Position numbers and translations under genes: made by a program. This document shows positions 50,408 through 60,235 of a DNA stretch of 64,000 nt, piece by piece (the first letter of the stretch is position 1; each line of letters opens with the position of its first letter). Origin of the DNA: Serpens gallinarum (lineage in GTDB: Bacteria > Pseudomonadota > Gammaproteobacteria > Pseudomonadales > Pseudomonadaceae); assembly GCF_014836765.1 (NCBI RefSeq), contig NZ_JACSQG010000001.1, forward strand, positions 740,896-804,895, read 5' to 3'. The notes beneath the pieces are model-generated. The model was given only the letters and a program-made list of their open reading frames with translations, was not told where the DNA came from and did not search any database.

Positions 50408-51146
50408 CAATCAGCGCATTCTGCTTGGTGTGAATATCGATCATGTGGCGACCTTGCGTCAGGCACGCGGGACGCGCTATCCGGATCCGGTCAAGGCCGC
50501 ACTGGACGCCGAAGAAGCCGGTGCCGATGGCATTACCGTGCACCTTCGTGAAGATCGGCGGCACATTCAGGACCGCGACGTGCTCCTGCTCAAGGAGTGC
50601 CTGCAAACCCGCATGAACTTCGAGATGGGGGTGACCGAGGCAATGCTGGCATTTGCCGAGCGCATCCGTCCGGAGCATATCTGCCTGGTGCCGGAAACCC
50701 GTCAAGAATTGACCACCGAGGGTGGCCTCGAAGTGGTTGGCCAAGAGGAGCGAATTGGGGATGCGGTGGCCATGCTGGCCGAACTGGGCAGTGAAGTGTC
50801 GCTGTTCATCGATGCCGACGCCCGGCAGATCGAAGCGGCTGCCCGCATCGGCGCCCCGGCCATCGAGTTGCACACTGGGCGCTATGCCGATGCCACCACA
50901 CCCGCCGAAATGGCCTTGGAGCTGGAGCGGATTCGTCAGGGCGTAGCATTGGGACGACAGCTAGGGCTTATCGTCAATGCCGGGCATGGTCTGCATTACC
51001 ACAATGTGCACGACGTGGCGGCAATCCCAGGAATCAACGAACTCAACATCGGTCATGCGATTGTCGCTCATGCCTTGTTCGTCGGTTTCAAGCCGGCGGT
51101 TCAGGAAATGAAAGCGCTGATTCTCGCTGCCGCAGCGCACCGTTAA
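50400..51146 (+). CDS. pdxJ: Pyridoxine 5'-phosphate synthase
   Basis: PdxJ joins 1-deoxy-xylulose-5-phosphate with 3-amino-2-oxopropyl phosphate to make pyridoxine phosphate. The 248-residue TIM-barrel protein shows [17 protein letters not shown] at the start, [20 protein letters not shown], the catalytic-Glu region MNFEMGV, and GHGLHYHNV near 190-200. [16 protein letters not shown] closes the phosphate site. The GTG at 50400 overlaps the end of recO, with AAGGAGCC upstream, so translation is probably coupled. Confidence 0.97.
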   Translation: MSDNQRILLGVNIDHVATLRQARGTRYPDPVKAALDAEEAGADGITVHLREDRRHIQDRDVLLLKECLQTRMNFEMGVTEAMLAFAERIRPEHICLVPETRQELTTEGGLEVVGQEERIGDAVAMLAELGSEVSLFIDADARQIEAAARIGAPAIELHTGRYADATTPAEMALELERIRQGVALGRQLGLIVNAGHGLHYHNVHDVAAIPGINELNIGHAIVAHALFVGFKPAVQEMKALILAAAAHR

Positions 51147-51179
51147 TTTCTCAAGTAAAGCGAACCGTGGAGCCAGCCT

Positions 51180-52256
51180 TCAGGTATCGGTCGACGCTAC
51201 GAGTGGTGTGGATTGCGGATCGACGTGAGCCTGCGGCTGGCTTTCCTGGGTATCGATGATGATGCGGTCGCGCCCGGTGCTTTTGGCCTGATAAAGGCAG
51301 CGGTCGGCGCGCTGTAGCCAACTGGTCCAGGGCTCACACGACTGCAAGACGGCGCCACCCATGGATACGGTAACCGGTCCACCGGGACCCAGCAGACCGC
51401 TGCGGACCTGTTGATGCAACTGTGCGGCAGCACTTTGCAAGCCGCTGAGCTCGGTGTCCTGCAGAAGCAGGAGAAACTCCTCGCCACCAAAGCGGTAGAG
51501 CAGGTCTTCCTGACGGGATGAGCGTTTGATCAAGCGGACAAAGTCGATCAAGACCTGATCCCCGGCAGGGTGGCCAAAACGGTCGTTGATCTGTTTGAAA
51601 TGATCCAGGTCCATGACGAGTAGTGCTTGCGGTTTACCGTGGCGACGTTTGCGTGAGGCAGCGATTTTCAGATCTGTATCCATCGCCCGGCGATTACGGG
51701 CGCCGGTCAGCCCGTCCTGGATGGCAAGAACCTGCAATTGTTCGCGCTGAAGCTGAGTGCGATAGGCAAATATCAGGGTCAGGATGCACGCCATCAGGCT
51801 GGTGACCAGGAAAGAGCCCATCTGGTAGTAACTTTCGAAGACGGTACCCGGTTGCCACAGTGAATGGCCGATCAGGCCGGCCAACACCAGCAGGGTGGCA
51901 ATGCTGGCTTTGCCTGGCGAAACCATGAAGAAGTTGAACAGGATCAAGGGATAGATCCAGAACAGGCCATTCACACCCAGATTGATGGCGATCAGCGTGG
52001 CCAGACAGGTAAATACGCAGCACACGTAGAGGCCTGCCTTGGTCGTATTGCCGGTTACCCAGGCAAATATGACGGCGGCCACGGTCGACAGGACAATCAC
52101 AAGGTCAGAGATTCCAACCAGATAATTGCCCTCCAACAGGCGGTATACGGCGTAGGGCGAAATCCCCAAAACACCGAATAGCCCCATCAGACTGATGATC
52201 GAAAGCTGAAAATCAGTGCGCAAGCGCTGTAAAAAGCGTGCAAAAAATCGATCCAT
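51180..52256 (-). CDS. Membrane-bound GGDEF diguanylate cyclase
   Basis: The protein probably makes c-di-GMP. It has 358 residues: about six membrane segments (roughly 18-168) that form an N-terminal sensor region, a short linker, then a GGDEF domain. The active-site motif is GGEEF at 257-261, an active variant. RQED at 248-251, five residues before it, fits the RxxD inhibitory site. DGLTGARNRRAMD and MDLDHFKQINDRFGHPAGD are complete. It could supply c-di-GMP to LapD, but nothing in the sequence links them. It is convergent with pdxJ. The ATG at 52256 was taken as start. Confidence 0.88.
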   Translation of the reverse strand: MDRFFARFLQRLRTDFQLSIISLMGLFGVLGISPYAVYRLLEGNYLVGISDLVIVLSTVAAVIFAWVTGNTTKAGLYVCCVFTCLATLIAINLGVNGLFWIYPLILFNFFMVSPGKASIATLLVLAGLIGHSLWQPGTVFESYYQMGSFLVTSLMACILTLIFAYRTQLQREQLQVLAIQDGLTGARNRRAMDTDLKIAASRKRRHGKPQALLVMDLDHFKQINDRFGHPAGDQVLIDFVRLIKRSSRQEDLLYRFGGEEFLLLLQDTELSGLQSAAAQLHQQVRSGLLGPGGPVTVSMGGAVLQSCEPWTSWLQRADRCLYQAKSTGRDRIIIDTQESQPQAHVDPQSTPLVASTDT

Positions 52257-52385
52257 GTTTTTTTATATCGAGCTTTTGCATCAAGGATGCCGCGCTTCGC
52301 CTGGCCTCGCAATGCTTGCTACTAGCCGTGTGCTATTAGTGGCTTATCAGTCAGCTCGAATTGAGCGATGCGCCACATGTGTTGC

Positions 52386-53345
52386 TTAAGGTTTGCGTGC
52401 AATCAGTACTGCACGTCTCGGGGCCGGCAGACCTTCAACGGTGCGGGATGAGTCGGCAGGATCGAGGAAATCGGCCAGCGATTGAAAGCGCATCCATTCG
52501 GTGCTGCGTTGTTCATCGAGGCTGGTCTGGCTGACATCGACACAGCGCACGTTTTCAAAGCCCGCGCGGCGTAACCACAGCTCCAGCGCCGGCACAGAAG
52601 GCAAAAACCAGACATTGCGCATTTGTGCGTAACGGTCTTCCGGCACCAGCACCTGATTGGCGTCGCCCTCCACCACCAAGGTTTCCAGCACCAGCTCACC
52701 CCCTTTGACGAGGCAGTCCTTGAGCGCCAGCAGGTGATCAATGGGGGAGCGGCGATGGTAGAGCACCCCCATAGAGAATACCGTGTCGAAGCCTTGCAGC
52801 TTCTCCGGCAACTCTTCGAGGGCGAAAGGCAAATGCCAGGCGGGCAGATCCGGCAGGTAGCGCTGCATGGCCAGGAATTGGCAGAAGAACAACCAGTTGG
52901 GGTCCACGCCGATCACGCTGTCAGCGCCAGCGCCCAACATGCGCCACATGTAATAGCCATTGCCGCAGCCGACATCCAGGACGCGCTTGCCGGTCAGGTC
53001 GAGATGCGGACGAACACGCGCCCACTTCCAGTCCGAACGCCATTCCGTATCAACGTGCACGCCAAACAGCTCAAAGGGCCCCTTGCGCCAGGGCGACAGG
53101 CCCAGCAAGGCCTCACGCAACTGCGCGCGTACAGGTGCTTCGCAGCCGGCGTCTAGCCGGAACGCCTCTGCCAGTTCAACGTGGCTCGGGCTTAACGCCG
53201 GCAGGGCATCCAGTGCCCGTTGCCAGCGTTGCAGGTCGCCATGGCCGATGGTCAGTTTGGCGTCGAGCTGTGTTTGCAAGGTGCTTGCCCAACCGGACAG
53301 GGGTGTGCCGGACAGCCGCTGGATCAGGGACGTCAGGTCAATCAT
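52386..53345 (-). CDS. cmoB: tRNA U34 carboxymethyltransferase CmoB
   Basis: CmoB transfers the carboxymethyl group of carboxy-SAM to 5-hydroxyuridine 34, making 5-oxyacetyluridine in tRNAs. The 319-residue protein begins at the ATG at 53345 and has [22 protein letters not shown], the SAM-fold motif [17 protein letters not shown] and the [16 protein letters not shown] region. The end [15 protein letters not shown] is family-typical. The start overlaps the end of cmoA by 4 bases. cmoA and cmoB form one unit on the minus strand. Confidence 0.96.
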   Translation of the reverse strand: MIDLTSLIQRLSGTPLSGWASTLQTQLDAKLTIGHGDLQRWQRALDALPALSPSHVELAEAFRLDAGCEAPVRAQLREALLGLSPWRKGPFELFGVHVDTEWRSDWKWARVRPHLDLTGKRVLDVGCGNGYYMWRMLGAGADSVIGVDPNWLFFCQFLAMQRYLPDLPAWHLPFALEELPEKLQGFDTVFSMGVLYHRRSPIDHLLALKDCLVKGGELVLETLVVEGDANQVLVPEDRYAQMRNVWFLPSVPALELWLRRAGFENVRCVDVSQTSLDEQRSTEWMRFQSLADFLDPADSSRTVEGLPAPRRAVLIARKP

Positions 53346-54085
53346 GGCAGGGCAATCAGTGAGGCGAAATTTAGGCATTGGAACCAGGGGATGACCTTGG
53401 TAAAGCCGGCTGCCAGCAAGCGCTCACGATGTTGCTCCAGGCTGTCTGGCAGCATGACGTTCTCGATGGCGCTGCGCTTCTGGGCAATTTCCAGTTCGCT
53501 GTAGCCATTGGCACGCTTGAAATCGAGGTGCAGTTCAGTAAGCAGTGCGTGTTCTTCAGGGTCCTGGAAGCACAGCTTTTCCGAAAGAATCAGCGCGCCG
53601 CCAGGCAGGAGGCTCTGATGTATGCGGGTCAGCAATTCGGGGCGCTGGATGGGAGAAATGAATTGCAGTGTGAAATTCAGGGCGAACAGTGAAGCTGGCT
53701 GAAACTGCAGCGACAGAATATCCGCCTCGATCACCTCGACGGGTAGCAGCTCTTGGAACATGGAATTTTGAGCCAGCAGGTATTCCTGGCAGCGTTCCAC
53801 CATTGCGGCGGAATTATCCACGGCGATGATCCGGCATTGCTCGCTGCGTACATGACGGCGCAGAGCCTGGGTCACAGCGCCTAGAGAGCAGCCCAGATCA
53901 TAGAGTACGGAGTCGGGCTGGGCGAAGCGTGCAGCCAGTACGCCGATGTTTTCGACAATGGTCGGGTAACCGGGTACCGAGCGTTTGATCATGTCGGGAA
54001 ACACGCGGGCCACGTCTTCGTTGAAGACGAAGTCCGTTACCTGGGCCAACGGCTGGGCAAAAATCTGGTCGGGTTCCTGGCGCAT
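53342..54085 (-). CDS. cmoA: Carboxy-SAM synthase CmoA
   Basis: CmoA makes carboxy-S-adenosylmethionine from SAM and prephenate, the donor used by CmoB. The 247-residue product has [22 protein letters not shown], then the SAM-binding [19 protein letters not shown] and [32 protein letters not shown] and [10 protein letters not shown] follow. All are typical of CmoA. The 4-base overlap with cmoB shows translational coupling. The ATG at 54085 is the only good start. Confidence 0.96.
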   Translation of the reverse strand: MRQEPDQIFAQPLAQVTDFVFNEDVARVFPDMIKRSVPGYPTIVENIGVLAARFAQPDSVLYDLGCSLGAVTQALRRHVRSEQCRIIAVDNSAAMVERCQEYLLAQNSMFQELLPVEVIEADILSLQFQPASLFALNFTLQFISPIQRPELLTRIHQSLLPGGALILSEKLCFQDPEEHALLTELHLDFKRANGYSELEIAQKRSAIENVMLPDSLEQHRERLLAAGFTKVIPWFQCLNFASLIALP

Positions 54086-54186
54086 GGCGAGACTACGGTC
54101 GTGCGGAAAAGGCAGGCATTTTAGCCAAGAGTGACAGCTTGTGCTTGCTCTCTATCACTCCGCCTGAGCCATCGCTGCAGGACGAC

Positions 54187-55353
54187 CTAGTTGATGGCGT
54201 GTGATTTTTCCCTGAAGTGCGACAGCGGGGCTTTGCCTTGCAGTCTTTTGCCCAAGCGGATGCCCGGTAGCTCGATATATTTGTAAGTCAGCGACGACAC
54301 CAGAATCACAGCCAGCACGGCGGCCACTGCCATCAGATTATCAAGTAACAGGTTTTGGGTGCTGATGTAACCCATGGCGACGATGCCGTGAGGCTCGGCT
54401 TGGGAGGGCGCAAGGTGTTCCAGTCCTGGCAACTTCGACAGCTGCAGGGCAAGCCCTTGCAAGGCGGCCAGGATGGCAACGTGAGTCATATAGATGGAAA
54501 AGGACCATAAGCCCAGAGCCTGCAACCAGCGCTGCTTGAGCCATCGGGAGACGACGCCGCCTTCAAAGGCAAAGATGAAGATGGTCAGCAAGAGCATCAA
54601 GCTGGTGAACAAGTCGCGGTAGAGATAGCTGCTGTCCAGAACCAACACCAGCACCAGCAGTGTGCTGACCTCCAGTACGGTGAATTCTGTGTGGCTCAGT
54701 GGCAGGGCTCGCAAACCCATGAATAGCCGGTAGAGCAGGGCTCCGGCAAAGAAACAGCCGACTCCCTTGAGGACTTCTCCTTCCAGTGCGTGAACGTGCA
54801 TCAGCAAGCTCAGGCACGTCAGTAGGCAAATGAGCGAGAACACGAGGCTGTTGCGTCGTGGTAGCACTACCACAATCAAGCCGAACAGCAGGTATACGTA
54901 GTAGCCGACGCTGATAGTCCAGGCGGGCGCGTTGAACGACAGGCTGTCTGCTCCAGGCAGCCAGGCCTGCAGCAGCAGGAGATTGGGGAGGATTTCCTCA
55001 AGAGCGACGTTGCCGCTGAACGCCTCGACCGACGCGCCCTGGCCTTGGGCCATCAATTTGCCACTTTCCAGGAGCAGAAACAGGCCGAGCAGGCACAGGT
55101 GCAAGGGATACAGGCGGAAGGTGCGAGCAACGGCGAAATCGCGCAGCGCCGCAACACTGGTCAGGCGATGAGCATAGGCGTGGCACAGTACGAAACCGCT
55201 CAGGGCGAAGAAGAATTGAATGAACACATGCCCGTTGCGAAAGAACTCCAGCTCGCTGATCGCCAGCAGGATGGGCATGTGAAACAGCACGATGGCGATG
55301 GCGGCAAGGCCGCGAAAACTATCCAGAACGGTAAAGCGTTGGTCGGCAGGCAT
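54187..55353 (-). CDS. Acyltransferase 3 family membrane protein (OafA/YrhL-like)
   Basis: Members add acetyl or other acyl groups to surface polysaccharides or small molecules. The 388-residue product has about ten membrane segments, begins RFTVLDSFRGLAAIAIVLFHMP, and has FIQFFFALSGFVLCHAYAHRL, the active-site region of the family (RG..A...V..H and FF.LSGF). No SGNH domain follows. The ATG at 55353 was chosen because GGAAGGG lies upstream; the frame is open to 55446. No polysaccharide gene is adjacent, so the substrate is unknown. Confidence 0.85.
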   Translation of the reverse strand: MPADQRFTVLDSFRGLAAIAIVLFHMPILLAISELEFFRNGHVFIQFFFALSGFVLCHAYAHRLTSVAALRDFAVARTFRLYPLHLCLLGLFLLLESGKLMAQGQGASVEAFSGNVALEEILPNLLLLQAWLPGADSLSFNAPAWTISVGYYVYLLFGLIVVVLPRRNSLVFSLICLLTCLSLLMHVHALEGEVLKGVGCFFAGALLYRLFMGLRALPLSHTEFTVLEVSTLLVLVLVLDSSYLYRDLFTSLMLLLTIFIFAFEGGVVSRWLKQRWLQALGLWSFSIYMTHVAILAALQGLALQLSKLPGLEHLAPSQAEPHGIVAMGYISTQNLLLDNLMAVAAVLAVILVSSLTYKYIELPGIRLGKRLQGKAPLSHFREKSHAIN

Positions 55354-55460
55354 CTTCGAGTCCCTTCCAGTCGATCCCGTTTTAACCATCCGTTGATGCC
55401 CTAATTTCGGAACGGATGATGTTCGAGCAGTGTGCGATGCCGACATTCCCTGCGCGGCGA

Positions 55461-55490
55461 AGTGAAACGCCAGATTTCTGGCGTTTCACT
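55461..55490. repeat. 30-bp near-perfect palindrome upstream of the acyltransferase gene
   Basis: AGTGAAACGCCAGA and TCTGGCGTTTCACT flank TT, making two 14-base arms with perfect complementarity. It lies about 110 bases upstream of the acyltransferase start and 120 bases from the Lon gene 3' end. There is no T tract. It may be an operator or an RNA hairpin; no known regulator site was recognised. Confidence 0.6.
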
Positions 55491-55553
55491 GTGCACTCAG
55501 TCACGGTAGACCAAAAAATAGCCGATGCGAGTTTTTACCGAATTTTTTAGCAG

Positions 55554-55595
55554 CGAAAAAACGGGCCACGGGCCGCGTCTAGAGCGGCGCGTGGC
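55554..55595 (-). terminator. Rho-independent terminator of the Lon-type protease gene
   Basis: On the minus strand GCCACGCGCCGC and GCGGCCCGTGGC form a 12-base stem with one mismatch and a short loop, followed by a run of six T. It lies 14 bases after the stop of the protease gene. Confidence 0.8.
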
Positions 55596-55609
55596 GCCTG
55601 GTCGTTCTG

Positions 55610-57985
55610 TTAGAACAGCAGCTTAGCCACATCGGCAAAGTGCTGCGCGAAGTGCACGGTGAGGCCACTCTTGAGGTAATCCGGCAACTCGTCGAAGTCG
55701 CCACGGTTGGCCTCGGGAAGGATTAGCTCGAAGATCTTTTGCCGGCGCGCGGCGATGACCTTTTCGCGTACCCCACCAATGGCCAACACCTGTCCGGTCA
55801 AGGTCAGCTCGCCGGTCATGGCCACGCCCTTTTTCGGCGCCTGGTTGCGGGCCAGGGAGAGCAGGGCGCTGGCCATGCTGATACCCGCGCTCGGGCCATC
55901 CTTGGGCGTTGCGCCTTCCGGGACGTGCAAATGCACAAAGGCCTGGTCGAAGAATACCGGGTCGCCGCCGTACTGGTTGAGGTGCGAACTGATATAGCTG
56001 TAGGCGATTTCCGCCGACTCCTTCATCACCTCGCCCAGCTTGCCGGTGAGCTTGAAACCGCGATTGAGGGTATGAATGCGGGTCGCCTCGATCGGCAAGG
56101 TGACGCCGCCCATGCTGGTCCAGGCCAGGCCGGTGATCACGCCGACGCCGGCGAGCAGCCGTTCGCGACGGAAGATGGGCACGCCCAGGGATTCTTCCAG
56201 ATCCTTGGGACCAATGCGGATGCTGCGTTCAGGATCTTCCAGCAGGCCCACGACGGCCTTGCGCACCAGTTTGCCGAGCTGTTTTTCCAGTTGCCGCACA
56301 CCAGCCTCGCGGGCATAACCCTCGATCACTGCCTTGAAGGCGGCATCGCTGATGGACAGGCGATCCTTAGGTACGCCGGTTTTGGCCAACAGTTTGGGCC
56401 AAAGATGGCGCTTGGCAATGGCCAGCTTTTCCTCGGTGATGTAGCCGGACAGGCGAATGATTTCCATGCGATCGAGCAGCGGACCGGGAATCGAGTCCAG
56501 GGTATTGGCGGTGCAGATGAACAGGACCTTCGACAGGTCCAGGCGCAGGTCCAGATAGTGGTCGAGAAACTCAACGTTCTGTTCCGGATCGAGGGTTTCC
56601 AGTAGCGCCGAGGCCGGGTCGCCTTGGTGGCTGGCGCCGAGCTTGTCGATTTCGTCGAGCATGATCACCGGGTTCATCACTTCGACCTCCTTGAGCGCTT
56701 GCACCAGCTTGCCGGGCAGGGCACCGATGTAGGTGCGACGATGCCCCTTGATCTCTGCCTCATCGCGCATGCCGCCGACGCTGAAGCGGTAAAAGGGCCG
56801 GCCCAGCGTCTCGGCGATGGACTTGCCGATGCTGGTCTTGCCCACACCGGGCGGGCCGACCAGGAGCACGATGGAGCCGGCCACTTCGCCCTTGAAGGCG
56901 CCGACCGCTAGAAACTCGACGATGCGTTGCTTGATGTCGTCCATGCCCGCGTGATGCTTGTCGAGCACTTTGCGCGCGCGCGCCAGGTCCAGTTTGTCCT
57001 TGCCATAGACGCCCCAGGGGATACTGGTAGCCCAGTCCAGGTAATTGCGCGTGACAGCGTATTCCGGCGAGCCGGTTTCCAGGATCGACAGCTTGTTGAG
57101 TTCCTCGTCGATGCGCTTTTTCGCTGTCGGCGGTACGGTCTTGCCCACCAGGCGTGCGCGAAACTCATCCGCATCGGCGCTGCGATCATCCTTGGTGATG
57201 CCCAGCTCATGCTGGATGATCTTCAGCTGTTCCTTGAGAAAGAACTCGCGCTGATGCTCGCTGATCTTGCGATTCACTTCGGCGGAAAGTTCGTTCTGCA
57301 AGCGCGCTACTTCGACTTCCTTGCGCAGCAGCGGCAGCACTTTCTCCATGCGTTTGAGCACCGGCACGCAGTCCAGCACGTCCTGCAATTCATCGCCCGG
57401 CGCACTGGTCAGCGCGGCGGCGAAGTCGGTGAGCGGTGAGGGGTCATTGGGGCTGAAGCGATTCAGGTAGTTCTTGAGCTCTTCGTTGTACAGCGGGTTG
57501 AGCGGCAGCAGTTCCTTGATCGCATTGATCAATGCCATGCCATAGGCCTTGACCTCATCGCGCGAGTCTTCGGCGCTGCGCGGATAATCCACTTCAACCA
57601 GATACGGCGGCTTGCGGCGCAACCACCCACGGATGCGCACGCGGGTCAGCCCCTGGGCGACAAATTGCAACTGGCCGCCTTCCCGGCTGGCATGGTGCAC
57701 ACGCACCACGGTGCCGTGTTCGGGCAAGTTGTCCGGATCGAAGTCGACTGTCTCGCTCGACGCGGGCTTATCGAGGAAAAACAGCGCCAGGCAGCGATGG
57801 TCGGTGTTGGCTACACGTTGCAGCGTTTCGCTCCAGGGATGCTCATTGACGATGACGGGCAGGACCTGGGCGGGAAAGAAGGGGCGATTGTGGACCGGGA
57901 TGACATATAGCTTGTCTGGCAGAGCCTGACCGGGCAGGGCGAGTTGTCCGGTGACAATTTCCGGGGCATTGGCCTGATCGTTCAT
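55610..57985 (-). CDS. asrA: Lon-type ATP-dependent protease, AsrA-like paralogue
   Basis: This is a AAA+ serine protease with the full Lon architecture in 791 residues. The LON substrate-binding domain contains LYVIPVHNRPFFPAQVLPVIV near residue 27. The ATPase has Walker A GPPGVGKTS near 376 and IMLDEIDKLGASHQGDPA. The protease domain has Ser699 in PKDGPSAGISM and its Lys partner about 43 residues later. The N-terminus differs from the canonical Lon that starts with LPLLPLRD; it matches the second Lon of Pseudomonas (P. aeruginosa AsrA, induced by aminoglycoside stress). The neighbouring zinc receptor agrees with that locus. The ATG at 57985 has a weak AGG site; an open frame extends to 58063. 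Confidence 0.88.
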   Translation of the reverse strand: MNDQANAPEIVTGQLALPGQALPDKLYVIPVHNRPFFPAQVLPVIVNEHPWSETLQRVANTDHRCLALFFLDKPASSETVDFDPDNLPEHGTVVRVHHASREGGQLQFVAQGLTRVRIRGWLRRKPPYLVEVDYPRSAEDSRDEVKAYGMALINAIKELLPLNPLYNEELKNYLNRFSPNDPSPLTDFAAALTSAPGDELQDVLDCVPVLKRMEKVLPLLRKEVEVARLQNELSAEVNRKISEHQREFFLKEQLKIIQHELGITKDDRSADADEFRARLVGKTVPPTAKKRIDEELNKLSILETGSPEYAVTRNYLDWATSIPWGVYGKDKLDLARARKVLDKHHAGMDDIKQRIVEFLAVGAFKGEVAGSIVLLVGPPGVGKTSIGKSIAETLGRPFYRFSVGGMRDEAEIKGHRRTYIGALPGKLVQALKEVEVMNPVIMLDEIDKLGASHQGDPASALLETLDPEQNVEFLDHYLDLRLDLSKVLFICTANTLDSIPGPLLDRMEIIRLSGYITEEKLAIAKRHLWPKLLAKTGVPKDRLSISDAAFKAVIEGYAREAGVRQLEKQLGKLVRKAVVGLLEDPERSIRIGPKDLEESLGVPIFRRERLLAGVGVITGLAWTSMGGVTLPIEATRIHTLNRGFKLTGKLGEVMKESAEIAYSYISSHLNQYGGDPVFFDQAFVHLHVPEGATPKDGPSAGISMASALLSLARNQAPKKGVAMTGELTLTGQVLAIGGVREKVIAARRQKIFELILPEANRGDFDELPDYLKSGLTVHFAQHFADVAKLLF

Positions 57986-58072
57986 GGAAATACCTAAAAA
58001 GAGGACCTGCCTATCTAGATGGGACTGATGGCGAAGGTTTTCAACCAGTGGGTGTTGGGGCAAAAACTTCTA

Positions 58073-58095
58073 TAAACGTTACGATATAACATGGT
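58073..58095 (+). promoter_or_regulatory. Candidate Zur box
   Basis: AAAC-GTTACG-A-TATAAC-ATGG lies 83 bases before the receptor ATG and matches the Zur consensus (AAAT-GTTATA-N-TATAAC-ATTT) at most positions, with the right half nearly perfect. It predicts zinc-dependent repression of the receptor gene. The divergent protease gene starts about 90 bases away and could also be affected. Confidence 0.6.
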
Positions 58096-58177
58096 AACTT
58101 TGCCGCCCTCGCAATCCTTGGCCAGCGTGCAAAGCGTCTGGATCAGGGTTCCCTCTGCCGTTTTTTGAGAGCACACC

Positions 58178-60217
58178 ATGTCCCGCAGTTACCCTTGGAT
58201 GGCCTTAGCCATCGGCTTTGTCTGGATGCCGGCCGGTACGGCTGCCGAGCGCATCGAGCTTGAAACCAGCCTGATCAGTGCCAGCGCCCTGCCACGGAAA
58301 AACCATGATATGACCCATTCAAGCGAGGTGCTCGAAGGGGACACACTGATTCAGCGCCGGGCGGCGACCCTGGGCGAAACCCTTGATGGCGTGCCGGGCA
58401 TGCATGCGGCCAGCTTTGGCGCCGGTGCCAGTCGCCCGGTGATCCGTGGTCTGGATGGCGGTCGCGTGAAAGTGCTCAGCGATGGCGTCGATGTGATGGA
58501 TGCGTCGACCGTCAGCCAGGATCATGCGGTGGGTGTCGAGCCGTTCCTGGCCGAACGCATCGAGGTCCTCAAGGGGCCGGCAACGTTGTTGTATGGCGGC
58601 GGCGCCATCGGCGGGGTGGTCAATGTGGTCGACAAGAAAGTGCCCACCCATGTGCCGGAAAAAGGCTACGAAGGCGAGCTGGAAATGCGCGCCAACAGCG
58701 TGGCGAACGAAGGCGCCGGCGTGTTTGGACTCACCGCCGGGACTGGCCACTTTGCGGTGCGCGTCGAGGGCGTCAAGCGCCAGGCGGATGAATATGAAAT
58801 TCCGGGTGCCGCCGGTAAGCAGGTCGGCTCCTACAACGACACCGACAGCTATAGCCTGGGCGGCAGCTTCGTTGGGGCGCGTGGCTACCTCGGCCTGGCC
58901 TACGGCCGGCAGCAAAACCGCTACGGCCTGCTGGCTCATGCGCACGTTGACTGCGACCCGCACGGCAATCATTGGCACTGCGGTGAACACGGCCATGACC
59001 ACGATCACGACCACGGCCATGAGGAAGAAGAACATGGCCATGAGCATGGCGGCACAGTGCCCTACATCAGCATGCAGCAGGATCGCTGGGACCTGCGCGG
59101 CGAATTGACTGATCCCTTACCGGGCTTTGAACTGGCGCGCCTGCGGGTCGGCTACAGCGATTATCGGCATGCCGAGATCGAGGCGGGCGAAAAGATGGCT
59201 GTGTTCGCCAGCGAAGCCCATGACGCGCGTCTCGAGCTGACTCACCAGCCGCTGCTGGGCTGGCATGGTGTGCTGGGTGCGCAAACCAGCGAGCGGGACT
59301 TTGCGCGCCTAACGTCCGAGTACCCCATGCCGCAAACCCTGACCCGTAACCACGCGCTGTTCCTACTGGAGGAATACACCGCCGGCGCGTGGCGCTATGA
59401 GCTGGGGGCGCGTCACGAATGGCAGACAATCGATGCCGTAGCCAGCTACGTAGGCACCGACCATGTCGGTCGCTCCTTTTCGGCCGGCGCGGTATGGACC
59501 TTCGCGCCGGCCTATTCGCTGGGCTTCTCGCTGTCCCGAGCACAACGCCTGCCCACCGCCGAAGAGCTGTATGCCTACGGCCCGCATCCCGCCAGCCGGA
59601 CCATTGAGCGCGGCAATCTAGCGCTGCGGGAAGAAACCTCCCACAACGCCGAAGTTACTCTACGCAAGTTCGTTGGTCCGACCACCTTTACCTTCAGCGC
59701 GTTTCGCAACCAGGTGGATGATTTCATCTATGCCGCCGACCTTGGCCGTCATCCGGGCGGCGGTTACCGCGAAGTCGAATACCGTCAGGAAGATGCCGTT
59801 TTGAGTGGCGTCGAAGGCGAGGTGCGCCATCAGTTCACCGAAAGCTTCGCCGCCACGCTGTTCGGCGACCGTGTGCGCGGCGAGCTCAAGGACGGCGACG
59901 CCCTGCCGCGCATACCCGCCGGCCGTCTGGGCGTCCGCCTTGAGCAGAGCTTCGGTGCATCCGTGGAGGGTCAGTTGGAGTTCTACCGGATGCAGCGCCA
60001 GGACGACATTGCCGACTTCGAAACCGAAACCGCCGGCTACAACAGACTGGGCGCCAGCCTCGGCTACCACGGCACCCTGAGCCAGGCCGACTATCAGCTG
60101 TACCTCAAGGCCGATAACCTGCTTGACGCCAAGGCGCGCGAGCACAGCTCACTGATCAAGGATGAGGTGCTGTTGGCGGGACGCAATCTGACGCTGGGCG
60201 CGCGCCTGACGTTCTGA
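58178..60217 (+). CDS. znuD: TonB-dependent outer-membrane zinc receptor (ZnuD-like)
   Basis: The protein probably imports zinc, or a zinc complex, across the outer membrane. The 679-residue product has a signal peptide (about 1-23, ending GTAA), a plug domain with RPVIRGLDGGRVKVLSDGV and GPATLLYGGGAIGGVVNVVD, and a beta-barrel ending in LAGRNLTLGARLTF. A His-rich extracellular loop at about 255-290 holds repeated HD/HE/HG (many His in 36 residues), typical of ZnuD zinc receptors. A Zur-like box lies upstream. No clear TonB box was searched in detail. A hairpin terminator follows at 60236. Confidence 0.88.
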   Translation: MSRSYPWMALAIGFVWMPAGTAAERIELETSLISASALPRKNHDMTHSSEVLEGDTLIQRRAATLGETLDGVPGMHAASFGAGASRPVIRGLDGGRVKVLSDGVDVMDASTVSQDHAVGVEPFLAERIEVLKGPATLLYGGGAIGGVVNVVDKKVPTHVPEKGYEGELEMRANSVANEGAGVFGLTAGTGHFAVRVEGVKRQADEYEIPGAAGKQVGSYNDTDSYSLGGSFVGARGYLGLAYGRQQNRYGLLAHAHVDCDPHGNHWHCGEHGHDHDHDHGHEEEEHGHEHGGTVPYISMQQDRWDLRGELTDPLPGFELARLRVGYSDYRHAEIEAGEKMAVFASEAHDARLELTHQPLLGWHGVLGAQTSERDFARLTSEYPMPQTLTRNHALFLLEEYTAGAWRYELGARHEWQTIDAVASYVGTDHVGRSFSAGAVWTFAPAYSLGFSLSRAQRLPTAEELYAYGPHPASRTIERGNLALREETSHNAEVTLRKFVGPTTFTFSAFRNQVDDFIYAADLGRHPGGGYREVEYRQEDAVLSGVEGEVRHQFTESFAATLFGDRVRGELKDGDALPRIPAGRLGVRLEQSFGASVEGQLEFYRMQRQDDIADFETETAGYNRLGASLGYHGTLSQADYQLYLKADNLLDAKAREHSSLIKDEVLLAGRNLTLGARLTF

Positions 60218-60235
60218 ATCGCCGGTCAGCTCGAA

